From contig JANYJV010000052.1 of NCBI GenBank assembly GCA_025361725.1, positions 1 to 53,895 on the forward strand: a DNA stretch of 53,895 nt, given 5' to 3'. Below are positions 1-7,472 of the stretch, piece by piece; position 1 is the stretch's first letter; each line of letters begins with the position of its first letter. Below the pieces are notes generated by a model. That model was not told the DNA's origin and did not search any database. It saw only the letters and a list, made by a program, of their open reading frames with translations. The stretch comes from Acidimicrobiia bacterium (GTDB lineage Bacteria > Actinomycetota > Acidimicrobiia > IMCC26256 > JAENVU01). The position numbers and the translations under genes are program-made.

Positions 1-344
1 GAGCCGCGAGGGAGCGAGACCCACTCGCGGTCGACAGTCGGAGCACGAGCGGACGAGCCGACAAGGCGCCGGGTTGTGAGATCCCGCCAGGATGGTGTGA
101 GACCCATCACGTGAAGTATTGGGAACATGGTGGGGAGACCAGCATCGCGAACGGTGTGCTGTTATGTAGTCGACATCACCATTTCTTGCATCGACATCCC
201 ACCTGGCAGATCGTCTGGGACCAGATCACGTTCCGAGTCTTCCGGCCCGACGGCACCGAAGTCTGTCCCACCCTCGAACACCAGATCCCCGACCTCGAAC
301 ACCGACATGTCGAACCCCCCGACATGGACCTCGCCGGCCCATAG
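1..344 (+). CDS. HNH endonuclease of the DUF222/13E12 type, C-terminal part (5' end outside the window)
   Basis: The open frame enters at base 3 and ends at TAG 342-344. It shows a C-terminal HNH fold: a CEIPPGWCETHHV segment (zinc-ligand Cys and the catalytic His pair), then GGETSIANGVLLCSRHHHFLH, here split as GGETSIANG and LLCSRHHHFLH. This is the hallmark of the C-terminal HNH domain of the abundant actinobacterial DUF222/13E12 proteins, whose cellular role is not settled. Residues encoded by about bases 12-58 just before the HNH domain are low-complexity and come from a dispersed repeat seen again at 23528-23603. The start codon and DUF222 region lie left of the window. Confidence 0.88.
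   Translation, partial: AARERDPLAVDSRSTSGRADKAPGCEIPPGWCETHHVKYWEHGGETSIANGVLLCSRHHHFLHRHPTWQIVWDQITFRVFRPDGTEVCPTLEHQIPDLEHRHVEPPDMDLAGP
12..58. repeat. Dispersed GC-rich repeat copy lying in frame within the HNH gene
   Basis: Bases 12-58 match the reverse complement of 23528-23575 in two blocks: AGCGAGACCCACTC (identical) and about 22 bases around GTCGGAGCACGAGCG with one difference. The segment is read through without a stop in the nuclease gene, so it supplies a hydrophilic linker just before the HNH domain. Confidence 0.6.
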
Positions 345-428
345 TTACGACGCGCTGTCACGCCGTTGTTCAACCTGAACCACTGCCGAGGAACGAGTGA
401 GACGGGCTCGGCTCGTAAGGTGAAGCGC

Positions 429-1478
429 ATGACTGCAATCACCTATCTCGACGCCGAGCACGGCCCCCGTCCGGCGGAAGGTCGGACCGACGGTGCACGT
501 GTGCTCCTCGCCGCCGACGGACTCGCCGAACTCACGGGGTGGACGCTCAAGCCCGAAGGTCTCTGCCAGGGCGACGTGTGTGTGCCGGTACGAGACGGCC
601 AACTGGTGGTCGACGGCGAAGTCGACGCTGAGCGCTTCGCCGCGGCGCTCGGACGTCCCGCGGTGGTCGACACCGAGACGGGTGTGATCGCGATCGGCGA
701 GCGGTCGTCGGAACGCCAAGGACCGATCGCGGCGGGGATCGCTCCGGACTTCACGCTGCCCCAGATCGACGGCGGCACGTTCACGTTCTCCTCGCTCGGC
801 CAGCGCAAGAAGTTGCTGCTCGCCTGGTCGTCCTGGTGAGGTTGTCGCTACGACCTGCCGGTCTGGCAGCGTCTCAGTACTGAACTCGCATCCCACGGTC
901 TGGCCATCGTCGGCGTTGCGTTCGACGACTCGATCGAGATCGCCAAGGAATGGGTGGACGCGTCCGATCCTCGCCCCACCTTCCCGATGGTGCTCGACCG
1001 CGAGCACCTGCTCGGCGAGTTGTACGGCATCTACAACGTCCCGACGGTCATCTGGATCGACGAGGACAATCGGATCGCGCGTCCGCCGGTCATCGCGCCG
1101 GGTGACGACATGTTCCGAGACTTCACCAACATCGACTCGTCGGTGCATCACGACCAGCTGCGCGCGTGGGTCCGCTCTGGATCGCTCCCGGCGCCGACGG
1201 GCCGTGAGCAGATCATGCTTCCGACCGATGACGAACAACTCGCCCGTCTGGAACGCCGCGTCGGTGCCTACCTCGCACGCGAGGGCCACGCGGAACGGGC
1301 CGAAGTCCACTTCGCTCGCGCCGTCGAATACGCGCCGATGGATTGGACCATTCGTCGCGGCACGCTGCCGTTGCGCGGCGACGACCCGTTCGGCGAGAAG
1401 TTCTTCGCGTTCATGGGGGAGTGGACCGAGGCCGGACAGCCGGGTTACGGCTCGGCCGATCCCAACGCGCCTTCCTGA
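429..1478 (+). CDS. Probable selenoprotein: thioredoxin/TlpA-fold redox protein with in-frame TGA (Sec137)
   Basis: Reading from ATG 429 (AAGGTGA ribosome site upstream) gives 136 residues ending in LLLAWSSW, then TGA at 837-839, then 212 further residues in the same frame to TGA 1476-1478. The TGA sits exactly where thioredoxin-fold proteins of this type carry their first redox cysteine: W-[TGA]-G-C-R-Y-D-L-P. Reading TGA as selenocysteine gives a 349-residue protein with a UGC motif. The downstream part keeps the fold (GVAFDD, then YNVPTVIWIDE with the cis-proline), so both halves are under one design. An N-terminal domain carries a Cys pair (CQGDVC, about residues 45-50) and the C-terminus resembles a TPR helix pair. 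Role: probably a thiol/selenol oxidoreductase; substrate unknown. A SECIS-like hairpin lies just after the TGA. It is followed 5 bases later by the phosphatase gene, so they are probably co-transcribed. The alternative is a Cys-to-stop mutation or a base-call error. Confidence 0.75.
852..873 (+). promoter_or_regulatory. SECIS-like hairpin downstream of TGA 837-839
   Basis: GAC-CTGCC-[GGTCT]-GGCAG-c-GTC forms a perfect 5-bp upper stem (855-859 with 865-869) with a 5-base loop at 860-864, extended by three pairs past a single bulged C870. The loop begins 20 bases after the TGA. Bacterial SECIS elements lie inside the coding region a short distance after the UGA and need a G/GU in the apical loop for SelB binding; from memory, the GGUCU loop matches that of Escherichia coli fdhF. 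The same bases encode the D-L-P-V-W-Q stretch, so some pairing could be coincidental. Confidence 0.6.
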
Positions 1479-1483
1479 TCCGA

Positions 1484-2017
1484 ATGGTCGCGCGTGTGGT
1501 GCTGGTGCGTCACGGACAACCCGACGGGACCTGGGGACAGGATTCGGATCCGGGCCTCGATGACCTCGGCCACGCGCAAGCCCGCGCGGTGGCAGAACTG
1601 CTCGCGCCGCTCGGGCCCCTTCCGGTGATCGTGTCGCCGCTCCGGCGCACACGGGAAACGGCTGCGCCGTTGGCCGCACACTGGGGCGTCGCGCCGGTGG
1701 TCGAGAACGGGGTCGGTGAACTCGTGGCGCCCCCGAATCCGCGTCCGGACCACGCCGCCTGGCTGCGATCGTTGATGACCGGGAACGGCGCGGACTCGCC
1801 GGACGTCCTGGATCCCTTCCGAGCTCGGGTGCTCGGCGCGATTCGGACAATCACCACCGACTCGATCGTCGTGACCCACTTCCTCGCCATCAACGCTGTC
1901 GTGGGCGCGGCGACGAACGACGACCGAGTGGTGTGCTTCCGGCCCGCGCACTGCTCGAGGACCACCGTCGAAATCGCCGATGGCCGAGTCACGTTGGTCG
2001 AACTCGGTCCGGAGTGA
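1484..2017 (+). CDS. Histidine phosphatase family protein (phosphoglycerate mutase-like)
   Basis: 177 residues from ATG 1484, five bases after the stop of the redox gene. The phosphatase signature LVRHGQ is at the N-terminus (catalytic His of the RHG motif). SPLRRTRETA carries the second arginine, and VVTHFLAINAVV near residue 130 carries the C-terminal catalytic His. This is a single-domain member of the branch used for small phosphoesters. The substrate cannot be told from sequence. Close spacing suggests an operon with the upstream redox protein. Confidence 0.85.
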   Translation: MVARVVLVRHGQPDGTWGQDSDPGLDDLGHAQARAVAELLAPLGPLPVIVSPLRRTRETAAPLAAHWGVAPVVENGVGELVAPPNPRPDHAAWLRSLMTGNGADSPDVLDPFRARVLGAIRTITTDSIVVTHFLAINAVVGAATNDDRVVCFRPAHCSRTTVEIADGRVTLVELGPE

Positions 2018-2117
2018 GGCGATTGCTGGCGCGGTCCGACATGAGTCCGTCGTCGGTATCAGGCGCAGTGCTACGGTCCGCGCTCAACACGCTCGACGAT
2101 TTCAGGGGGTAGCAGGC

Positions 2118-2867
2118 ATGTTTGGTGCCGCACTCGACATTTTCTCCAAAAACGGCTTCGCGTTTCTTTCGCGCTGGGCGCACGTGGTGGTGGGCATCAC
2201 CTGGATCGGGCTGCTCTATTACTTCAACTTCGTCCAGGTCCCGGCCTTCGCCGAGATGGAAGGCGCGGCGCGCAACAACGCCATCGACAAGCTCGCGAGC
2301 CGAGCGCTGTGGTGGTTCCGGTGGGCCGCAGTCGCAACCGTCGTCAGTGGTCTGCTCATCCTCGGGTTCCAGGACGAGATCACGAAGTCCGGCTATGTCA
2401 AGTCAGCTCCGGGAATGGCGATCTCGGCCGGCATCCTGCTCGCGCTGACCATGTTCGTGAATGTGTGGGGGATCATCTGGCGCAACCAGAAGATCGTCAT
2501 CGCCAACGCCCGCAACGTCCAAGCCGGCGGTGAAGCGGATCCGGCCGCGGCCGGTGCGGGACGCAAGGCCCTCCTCGCCTCCCGAATGAACACGATCTTC
2601 TCGCTCCCGATGCTCGTCTTCATGGTGGGCACGAGCCACTTCCCATACAACGTGGTCGGAGAGATCAGCGGCGGCAAGCGCGCCATCTTCTGGCTCATCA
2701 TGGTGGTGGTCTGGATCGTGCTCGAACTGAACGCGCTCGGTGTGATCGGCGGAACCGCGCCCGGCGGCACGAACATCATCTACGACACGCACAAGAACGC
2801 GATCATTGCTGGCGCGGCGTACTCGCTGCTGGTGATCATCGTTTTCGCGCTCGTCCTCGGTACCTGA
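2118..2867 (+). CDS. Integral membrane protein with urate oxidase N-terminal (PuuD-like) domain
   Basis: 249 residues, several hydrophobic helices. The segment RWAHVVVGITWIGLLYYF followed by NFVQVPAF is the typical first helix of the PuuD/Urate_ox_N membrane family, in which full PuuD adds a C-terminal cytochrome c domain for urate oxidation. No heme-binding CxxCH is present here and the length is that of the membrane domain alone. ATG 2118 was chosen because the helix starts soon after; the open frame extends further upstream but overlaps the phosphatase. No other purine genes are adjacent, so the urate role is uncertain. Confidence 0.75.
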   Translation: MFGAALDIFSKNGFAFLSRWAHVVVGITWIGLLYYFNFVQVPAFAEMEGAARNNAIDKLASRALWWFRWAAVATVVSGLLILGFQDEITKSGYVKSAPGMAISAGILLALTMFVNVWGIIWRNQKIVIANARNVQAGGEADPAAAGAGRKALLASRMNTIFSLPMLVFMVGTSHFPYNVVGEISGGKRAIFWLIMVVVWIVLELNALGVIGGTAPGGTNIIYDTHKNAIIAGAAYSLLVIIVFALVLGT

Positions 2868-2898
2868 TCCACCTCGTGGCCCGTGGTCACGCAGCCGG

Positions 2899-4044
2899 TC
2901 AGACGCCGATGAGGTCGGCCACCGTTTGGCGATGTTGCGCAGCGGTACCGAAGAGCACGGCGTCGGACTCGATGCGCCGCACGTAGAGGTGAACGTCTGA
3001 TTCCCACGTGTAGCCGATGCCGCCATGAACTTGGATCGCTTCCTTCGCGATGCGTGAGACGGCGTCGCCGGCGGCGGCTTTGGCCATCGCGGTGGCGAGC
3101 GCGCGGCGGGGGTCGTCCTCGGCGATCGTCAATGCTGCGAAGTAGCCGAGCGCACGGGCCCGCTCGAGCAAGATCAGCATGTCGGCGAACTTGTGCTTGA
3201 TGGCTTGGAACGAGCCGATGGGTACACCGAACTGCTCTCGCTGCTTGACGTATTCGAGCGAGATGTCGAACAGCTGTTGCGCTGCACCCACGGCGTCGAG
3301 TGCGAGGCCGACGGTCGCAGCTTGAACCGCTCGGCGCAGCACCGCCGCGGTGGCCGGCCCGGGTTCACCCAGCGTGTGATCGCCGGCGACGTCAACGGCG
3401 TCGAAGGCCACCGTGGCGAGCCGGCGACTCGGATCGACCGAGTCGACCGGGTCGATTCGCGTGTCGGCGACCGGGACGACGAACGCGCCGACGCCGTCGT
3501 CACCTTCGGTGTCAGGAAGTCGGGCGACGACGACGATTGATCCGTTCGCCGTCGGCTCCATGACCACGTGCTTCGTGCCGGTGATGGTGAACCCGGTGGA
3601 CGATGGCGCGGCGACGGTGGTGGCCATCGCCGGATCGACGGAGCCGGTGGCTTCGGCGATCGCCAGCGTGCCCGAGGACTCGCCGGCCGCGACCGGGCCG
3701 AGCAACGCAACGATCTGTTCGGGTGACCCGAGCTCGGCGAGCACCGGAACGAACTGGGTCATCGTGGTGAACAGTGGGCCGGGCGCCACGGCGCGCCCGA
3801 GTTCTTCCGCAACCAGCGCGAGTTCGATCGCGCCCAATCCGAGACCACCCGCCACCTCAGGGACGGTCAGCGCCGGCCAACCGAGGTCACTCATCTTCGT
3901 GTGGAGCACGGTTGGTTCGATCTGGCCGCCGCCCATGCGTGTCTCCACGATCTGACGAACTGCGGCGATGGGGCATTCGACGGCGAGAAACGCTCGGACC
4001 GAGTCGCGCAACGCCTCCTGATCCGAGTCGAAATCGAGTTCCAT
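2899..4044 (-). CDS. Acyl-CoA dehydrogenase (FadE-type)
   Basis: 381 residues, the usual length for the family. It shows the N-terminal helical domain (DQEALRDSVRAFL), the central beta domain (ITGTKHVV), and the C-terminal helices with YVKQREQFGVPIGSFQAIKH and IQVHGGIGYTWESDVHLY, the FAD and substrate-binding signatures. It catalyses alpha,beta-dehydrogenation of an acyl-CoA with FAD. It lies 12 bases downstream of the CoA ligase gene on the same strand, so ligase and dehydrogenase probably act in sequence in one operon. The substrate is not determined; the sterol-like context elsewhere leaves branched or ring acyl-CoAs open. Confidence 0.92.
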   Translation of the reverse strand: MELDFDSDQEALRDSVRAFLAVECPIAAVRQIVETRMGGGQIEPTVLHTKMSDLGWPALTVPEVAGGLGLGAIELALVAEELGRAVAPGPLFTTMTQFVPVLAELGSPEQIVALLGPVAAGESSGTLAIAEATGSVDPAMATTVAAPSSTGFTITGTKHVVMEPTANGSIVVVARLPDTEGDDGVGAFVVPVADTRIDPVDSVDPSRRLATVAFDAVDVAGDHTLGEPGPATAAVLRRAVQAATVGLALDAVGAAQQLFDISLEYVKQREQFGVPIGSFQAIKHKFADMLILLERARALGYFAALTIAEDDPRRALATAMAKAAAGDAVSRIAKEAIQVHGGIGYTWESDVHLYVRRIESDAVLFGTAAQHRQTVADLIGV

Positions 4045-4056
4045 GGGGCCGGGACC

Positions 4057-5559
4057 CTATCGCCCAACCCGTCGATGCGAGGTGGAGGCGATGGCCTTGG
4101 TGAGTGCACGGCGGTCGAGCTTCTCTCCCGGCGTCAACGGCAGTTCCGCGACCGACTCGATCCGATCGGGCAGCTTGTAGGCGGCGAGCTGCGCGCGTGC
4201 GAACTCGCGCAACGCGTCGATGGTTGGTGGCGACGACGGGTCGCTCGGCACGATGACGGCAATGCCGACCTCGCCCATGACGGGATCGGGGGCCGCGACC
4301 ACCGCAACCGCGGCGACGCCCGGGTGATTCGACAGGACCGCTTCGACCTCGACGGGGTACACGTTGTATCCGCCGCGGACGTACATCTCCTTGCTGCGGC
4401 CCACCAGCCGGAGTCGGCCGCGGTCGTCGACCCAACCGAGGTCGCCGGTACGGACGTGACCCGAGCGTGTGAACGCGGCTCGCGTGGCCTCGGGGTCGTG
4501 CCAATACTCCGCCATGACGGCCGGGGATCGCAGACAGACCTGTCCGACGGACCCGACCTCGACCGGGTCGTCGGCGGCGTCGACGACCGCGAGGTCGACG
4601 GCCGGATGGGGTCGGCCCACGCTCACGATCGCATCCTCGTCGGGATCGTCGAACGAGGTCCCGAGTCCGATCCCTGCCTCGGTGCATGAGTACCGAGTTG
4701 CGAGCCGAGCGCCGAACCGCGATCGCGCCTCGGTGGCGGTGGCCGGAGTGATCGGTGCGCCCCCGACCACGATGTACTGCACGCTGGACAGGTCGAAGGC
4801 GTCGAAGTCCGGATCGGCGAGCATCAACGCGAGCTGCGTCGGCACCCCGGCGACGGTCGTCATGTGCTCGCGCGCGAAGAGGTCGAGGGCGGCGCGCGCC
4901 CGCCAGCGCCGCATGATGAACGTGGTCCCGCCGCGCATCAGGTTGCCGGCGAGCTTGGTCATGAACCCGAGGTGGGCGAACGATGTCCCCGACACGTTGC
5001 GGGAACCGCCGCCCCAGGTGTCGCCGACGTCGGTACGGGTGATGAACCCGAGTTGGCGGTTGGTGTAGAGCGCGCCTTTCGGTTGCCCGGTCGTGCCGGA
5101 CGTGAACACGATGGCGACCGCGCGGTCATCGTCGGGCGCGAGCAGCGGGACGGTCTCATCGCGTTGGAACGCGGCGAGGACGTCGGCAGGCCGGTCGGCG
5201 GGAACGGATTCCTCCACGGGGAACGGCACGTCCGGCACGCCTGCGTGGGCGACGACGAGCTTCGGCGCCGCGATGGCGAGCACCGCCGCTTGCTCGGGGT
5301 GTGCGAGTCGGTCATTGACGCCGGTCGTGATGGCACCGACCTTGGCGGCCGCGAGGTACGCCACGAGGTATTCGACTCCCGGCGGGAGCAGGAGGGCCAC
5401 GACATCACCGACTCCGATGCCTCGATGACGGAATCCCGCAACGACCCGGTCCGAGAGCTGATCGACCTCCGCGTAGCTCAGCGCCCAGCCGTCCGGCGCG
5501 ACGTAGGCGGTAGTCTCGCCGAATCGACGGGCCGCCTCGAGGGCGATCTGGGGGAGCAT
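4057..5559 (-). CDS. Acyl-CoA synthetase (AMP-forming, FadD-type)
   Basis: 500 residues from ATG 5559 (MLPQIALEAARRFG). The adenylate-forming signatures are visible: VFTSGTTGQPKGALYTNRQ (P-loop-like), YSCTEAGIG, GDLGWVDDRGRLRLVGRSKE, and YNVYPVEVEAVL, with the catalytic lysine near the C-terminus (GEKLDRRALT). It activates a carboxylic acid to its CoA thioester with ATP. The frame is open further upstream, but homologs usually begin near this methionine. Its start codon overlaps that of the divergent TetR gene (CATG at 5557-5560). Upstream of the acyl-CoA dehydrogenase, it is probably the first gene of a two-gene operon. Confidence 0.9.
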   Translation of the reverse strand: MLPQIALEAARRFGETTAYVAPDGWALSYAEVDQLSDRVVAGFRHRGIGVGDVVALLLPPGVEYLVAYLAAAKVGAITTGVNDRLAHPEQAAVLAIAAPKLVVAHAGVPDVPFPVEESVPADRPADVLAAFQRDETVPLLAPDDDRAVAIVFTSGTTGQPKGALYTNRQLGFITRTDVGDTWGGGSRNVSGTSFAHLGFMTKLAGNLMRGGTTFIMRRWRARAALDLFAREHMTTVAGVPTQLALMLADPDFDAFDLSSVQYIVVGGAPITPATATEARSRFGARLATRYSCTEAGIGLGTSFDDPDEDAIVSVGRPHPAVDLAVVDAADDPVEVGSVGQVCLRSPAVMAEYWHDPEATRAAFTRSGHVRTGDLGWVDDRGRLRLVGRSKEMYVRGGYNVYPVEVEAVLSNHPGVAAVAVVAAPDPVMGEVGIAVIVPSDPSSPPTIDALREFARAQLAAYKLPDRIESVAELPLTPGEKLDRRALTKAIASTSHRRVGR

Positions 5560-6226
5560 GGCCAGAGGATCGCACAACTCGTCATCGAACGCGCCCGCTC
5601 GTGAAGGTGGTCGGGCCGACGACGCGAGGGCGCGGGACCGGGAGTTGCGCGCGCAGGGTCGCACCACGCAGCGCCGGCTCGGCAATGCCGGTCTGCGCGT
5701 GTTCGCCCGCCGAGGGTTTCACGAGACGCGCGTCGACGACATCGTGCGCGCGGCCCGTACGTCGCACGGCACGTTCTACCTGTACTTCGCCAACAAGGAA
5801 GATCTCCTCCGTGAGTTGGCGCTCAAGTGCAGCGCGGCGATCGAACGTCTCGCCAACGATGTCCCTGCCGTTGGGCCCGACTCGGAGGGTGCGGCCGCGC
5901 TCCGAGGCTTTCTCGACGCGTTCTTCGAGGTGTACGCGCACTACGGCGTCGTCATTCGTGCGTGGATGGAGGGCCAGGTGACCGACGGTGCCGTCGACCG
6001 TTTGGGCGTGGATGCCTTCACCCACGTTGCTCGAGCATTGTGGCACAGTCTTCGGACCGCCGGTGCGATCCACGATGAGGCGACGGTCGCGGCGCTGATG
6101 GCGCTGCTCGAACGGACGAGTTACGCGATGAGTTCGCGCGACCTCGGTTTCGACCACGCAGAAGCCATCGACACGCTGACCACCGTCGTCCATCGCGGTT
6201 TCTTCAACGGCGCCCCCGGACCCTGA
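5558..6226 (+). CDS. TetR/AcrR family transcriptional regulator
   Basis: 222 residues from ATG 5558. The helix-turn-helix domain is clear: GLRVFARRGFHETRVDDIV, then RAARTSHGTFYLYFANKEDLL, followed by a helical ligand domain. It is divergent from the CoA ligase and probably controls it, perhaps sensing the acyl-CoA product. The ATG 5558 start would leave no intergenic space at all; the first 29 residues are disordered and Arg/Ser-rich. TTG 5645, in frame just before the HTH domain, would give an 85-base intergenic region and is a reasonable alternative. Confidence 0.85.
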   Translation: MARGSHNSSSNAPAREGGRADDARARDRELRAQGRTTQRRLGNAGLRVFARRGFHETRVDDIVRAARTSHGTFYLYFANKEDLLRELALKCSAAIERLANDVPAVGPDSEGAAALRGFLDAFFEVYAHYGVVIRAWMEGQVTDGAVDRLGVDAFTHVARALWHSLRTAGAIHDEATVAALMALLERTSYAMSSRDLGFDHAEAIDTLTTVVHRGFFNGAPGP

Positions 6227-6229
6227 AAC

Positions 6230-6280
6230 CGTTTTGGCGTCCTCACGCGCGCTCCCGCAGCAACTCAGGACGCCAAAACG
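6230..6280. terminator. Bidirectional hairpin terminator between convergent genes
   Basis: CGTTTTGGCGTCCT (6230-6243) is perfectly complementary to AGGACGCCAAAACG (6267-6280), a 14-bp stem with a 23-base loop. It starts four bases after the TetR stop and ends just before the stop of the minus-strand thiolase gene, which suits a shared terminator. Confidence 0.7.
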
Positions 6281-6292
6281 TGATGGGTGGGG

Positions 6293-7438
6293 TTACTCGG
6301 TGCCGAGGAGGAGGGTGGCGGCGGAGGAGAACCAGCCGCCGGTGCCGTTGACGCAGGCGATGCGCGCGTCCGGGACCTGGCGATCGCCGGCCTCACCCCG
6401 CAGTTGGCGGACGGCCTCGACCATGAGGAACATCCCGCGCATCCCCGGGTGACAGGCCGAGAGCCCACCACCGTCGGTGTTGGTGGGGAGCGCGCCACCA
6501 ACTCGGAGCTTCCCGTCCTCGACGAACGGTCCGCCTTCTCCCTTGGCACAGAATCCGAGCGCCTCCAACGACAACAACACCATCGGCGTGAAGGCGTCGT
6601 AGATCTCGCACAGGTCGACGTCGGCCGGAGTGAGGCCGGCCCGTTGAAAGGCGCGACTTCCGGACCGCACGGCAGGGGATTCCGTGAAGTCTTCCCACTC
6701 GCTCATCGTGGTGTGACTCGAGGTTTCACCCGAGCCGAGCACGTAGACCGGTGCGCGCGGGAGATCCTTGGCGCGCTCCTCACTCGTCAGCACGATCGCA
6801 CCGCCGCCATCCGAACGGATGCAGCAGTGGAGCTTGGTCAGCGGATCGGCGATCATCGGCGAGTTCTGGACGTCGTCGATGGTCAGGGGTTCGCGGTAGT
6901 AGGCGTCGGGGTTGAGGCCCGCGTTGAACCGTGTGGACACCGAGATCTCGGCGAGCTGTTCGATGGTGGTGCCGAACTCGTACATGTGGCGACGCGCCGC
7001 CATGGCGTACTTGGCGATGAGTGCGTGGCCGTAGGGAGCATCGAACTGCACCGGCCCGCGCGCGCCGAAGGACAGGTTCGCCCGCCGGTGACTGGTCTTG
7101 AGGTCGGCGCGGCTGGTGGAGCCGTAGACGAGGACGATCACGTCCGCGTGGCCCGCTTGGATTGCGGCGACGGCGTGTTCGGCGAGCACGACCCAGGCGC
7201 TGCCGCCGACGCCGGTACCGTCGATCCATGTGGGCCGGAGCCCGAGGTACTCACCGATCTCGATCGGCGCCATGAGGCCCATTCCGGTGGAGCCGAGCCC
7301 GTCGATGTCGTCTTTGGTGAGCCCGGCATCGGCGATCGCGCGCGACGCTGCCTGGTAGTGGAGTTCGAATGGCGATTTCGTATCGACGCGGCCGGTGTCC
7401 GACAACGCCGCGCCGACGATCGCGACGCGCGTCACCAT
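6293..7438 (-). CDS. Thiolase-fold acetyl-CoA acyltransferase-like protein (lipid-transfer/SCP2-thiolase type)
   Basis: 381 residues from ATG 7438 (a GTG two codons upstream is possible). N-terminal RVAIVGAALSDTGR and C-terminal INGTGG-like and GGGLSACHPGMRG segments are typical of SCP2-thiolase-like enzymes; the C-terminal half has SDGGGAIVLTSEER and EIYDAFTPMVLLSLEALGFC. At the usual nucleophile position the sequence reads GVGGSAWVV, so the classical thiolase cysteine is not apparent. It may be a lyase/retro-aldolase or carrier-type member. It follows the SDR gene by 34 bases, so the two are probably co-transcribed. Confidence 0.85.
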   Translation of the reverse strand: MVTRVAIVGAALSDTGRVDTKSPFELHYQAASRAIADAGLTKDDIDGLGSTGMGLMAPIEIGEYLGLRPTWIDGTGVGGSAWVVLAEHAVAAIQAGHADVIVLVYGSTSRADLKTSHRRANLSFGARGPVQFDAPYGHALIAKYAMAARRHMYEFGTTIEQLAEISVSTRFNAGLNPDAYYREPLTIDDVQNSPMIADPLTKLHCCIRSDGGGAIVLTSEERAKDLPRAPVYVLGSGETSSHTTMSEWEDFTESPAVRSGSRAFQRAGLTPADVDLCEIYDAFTPMVLLSLEALGFCAKGEGGPFVEDGKLRVGGALPTNTDGGGLSACHPGMRGMFLMVEAVRQLRGEAGDRQVPDARIACVNGTGGWFSSAATLLLGTE

Positions 7439-7472
7439 TCGCACTCGCTCGCCGCTGACTGTGCCGCGGGGA

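Noticed and set aside
345-1850. Minus-strand frame of 501 codons across the TGA region
   Set aside because: Antisense to the redox gene and phosphatase, whose motifs are well preserved; this frame has no recognisable domain.
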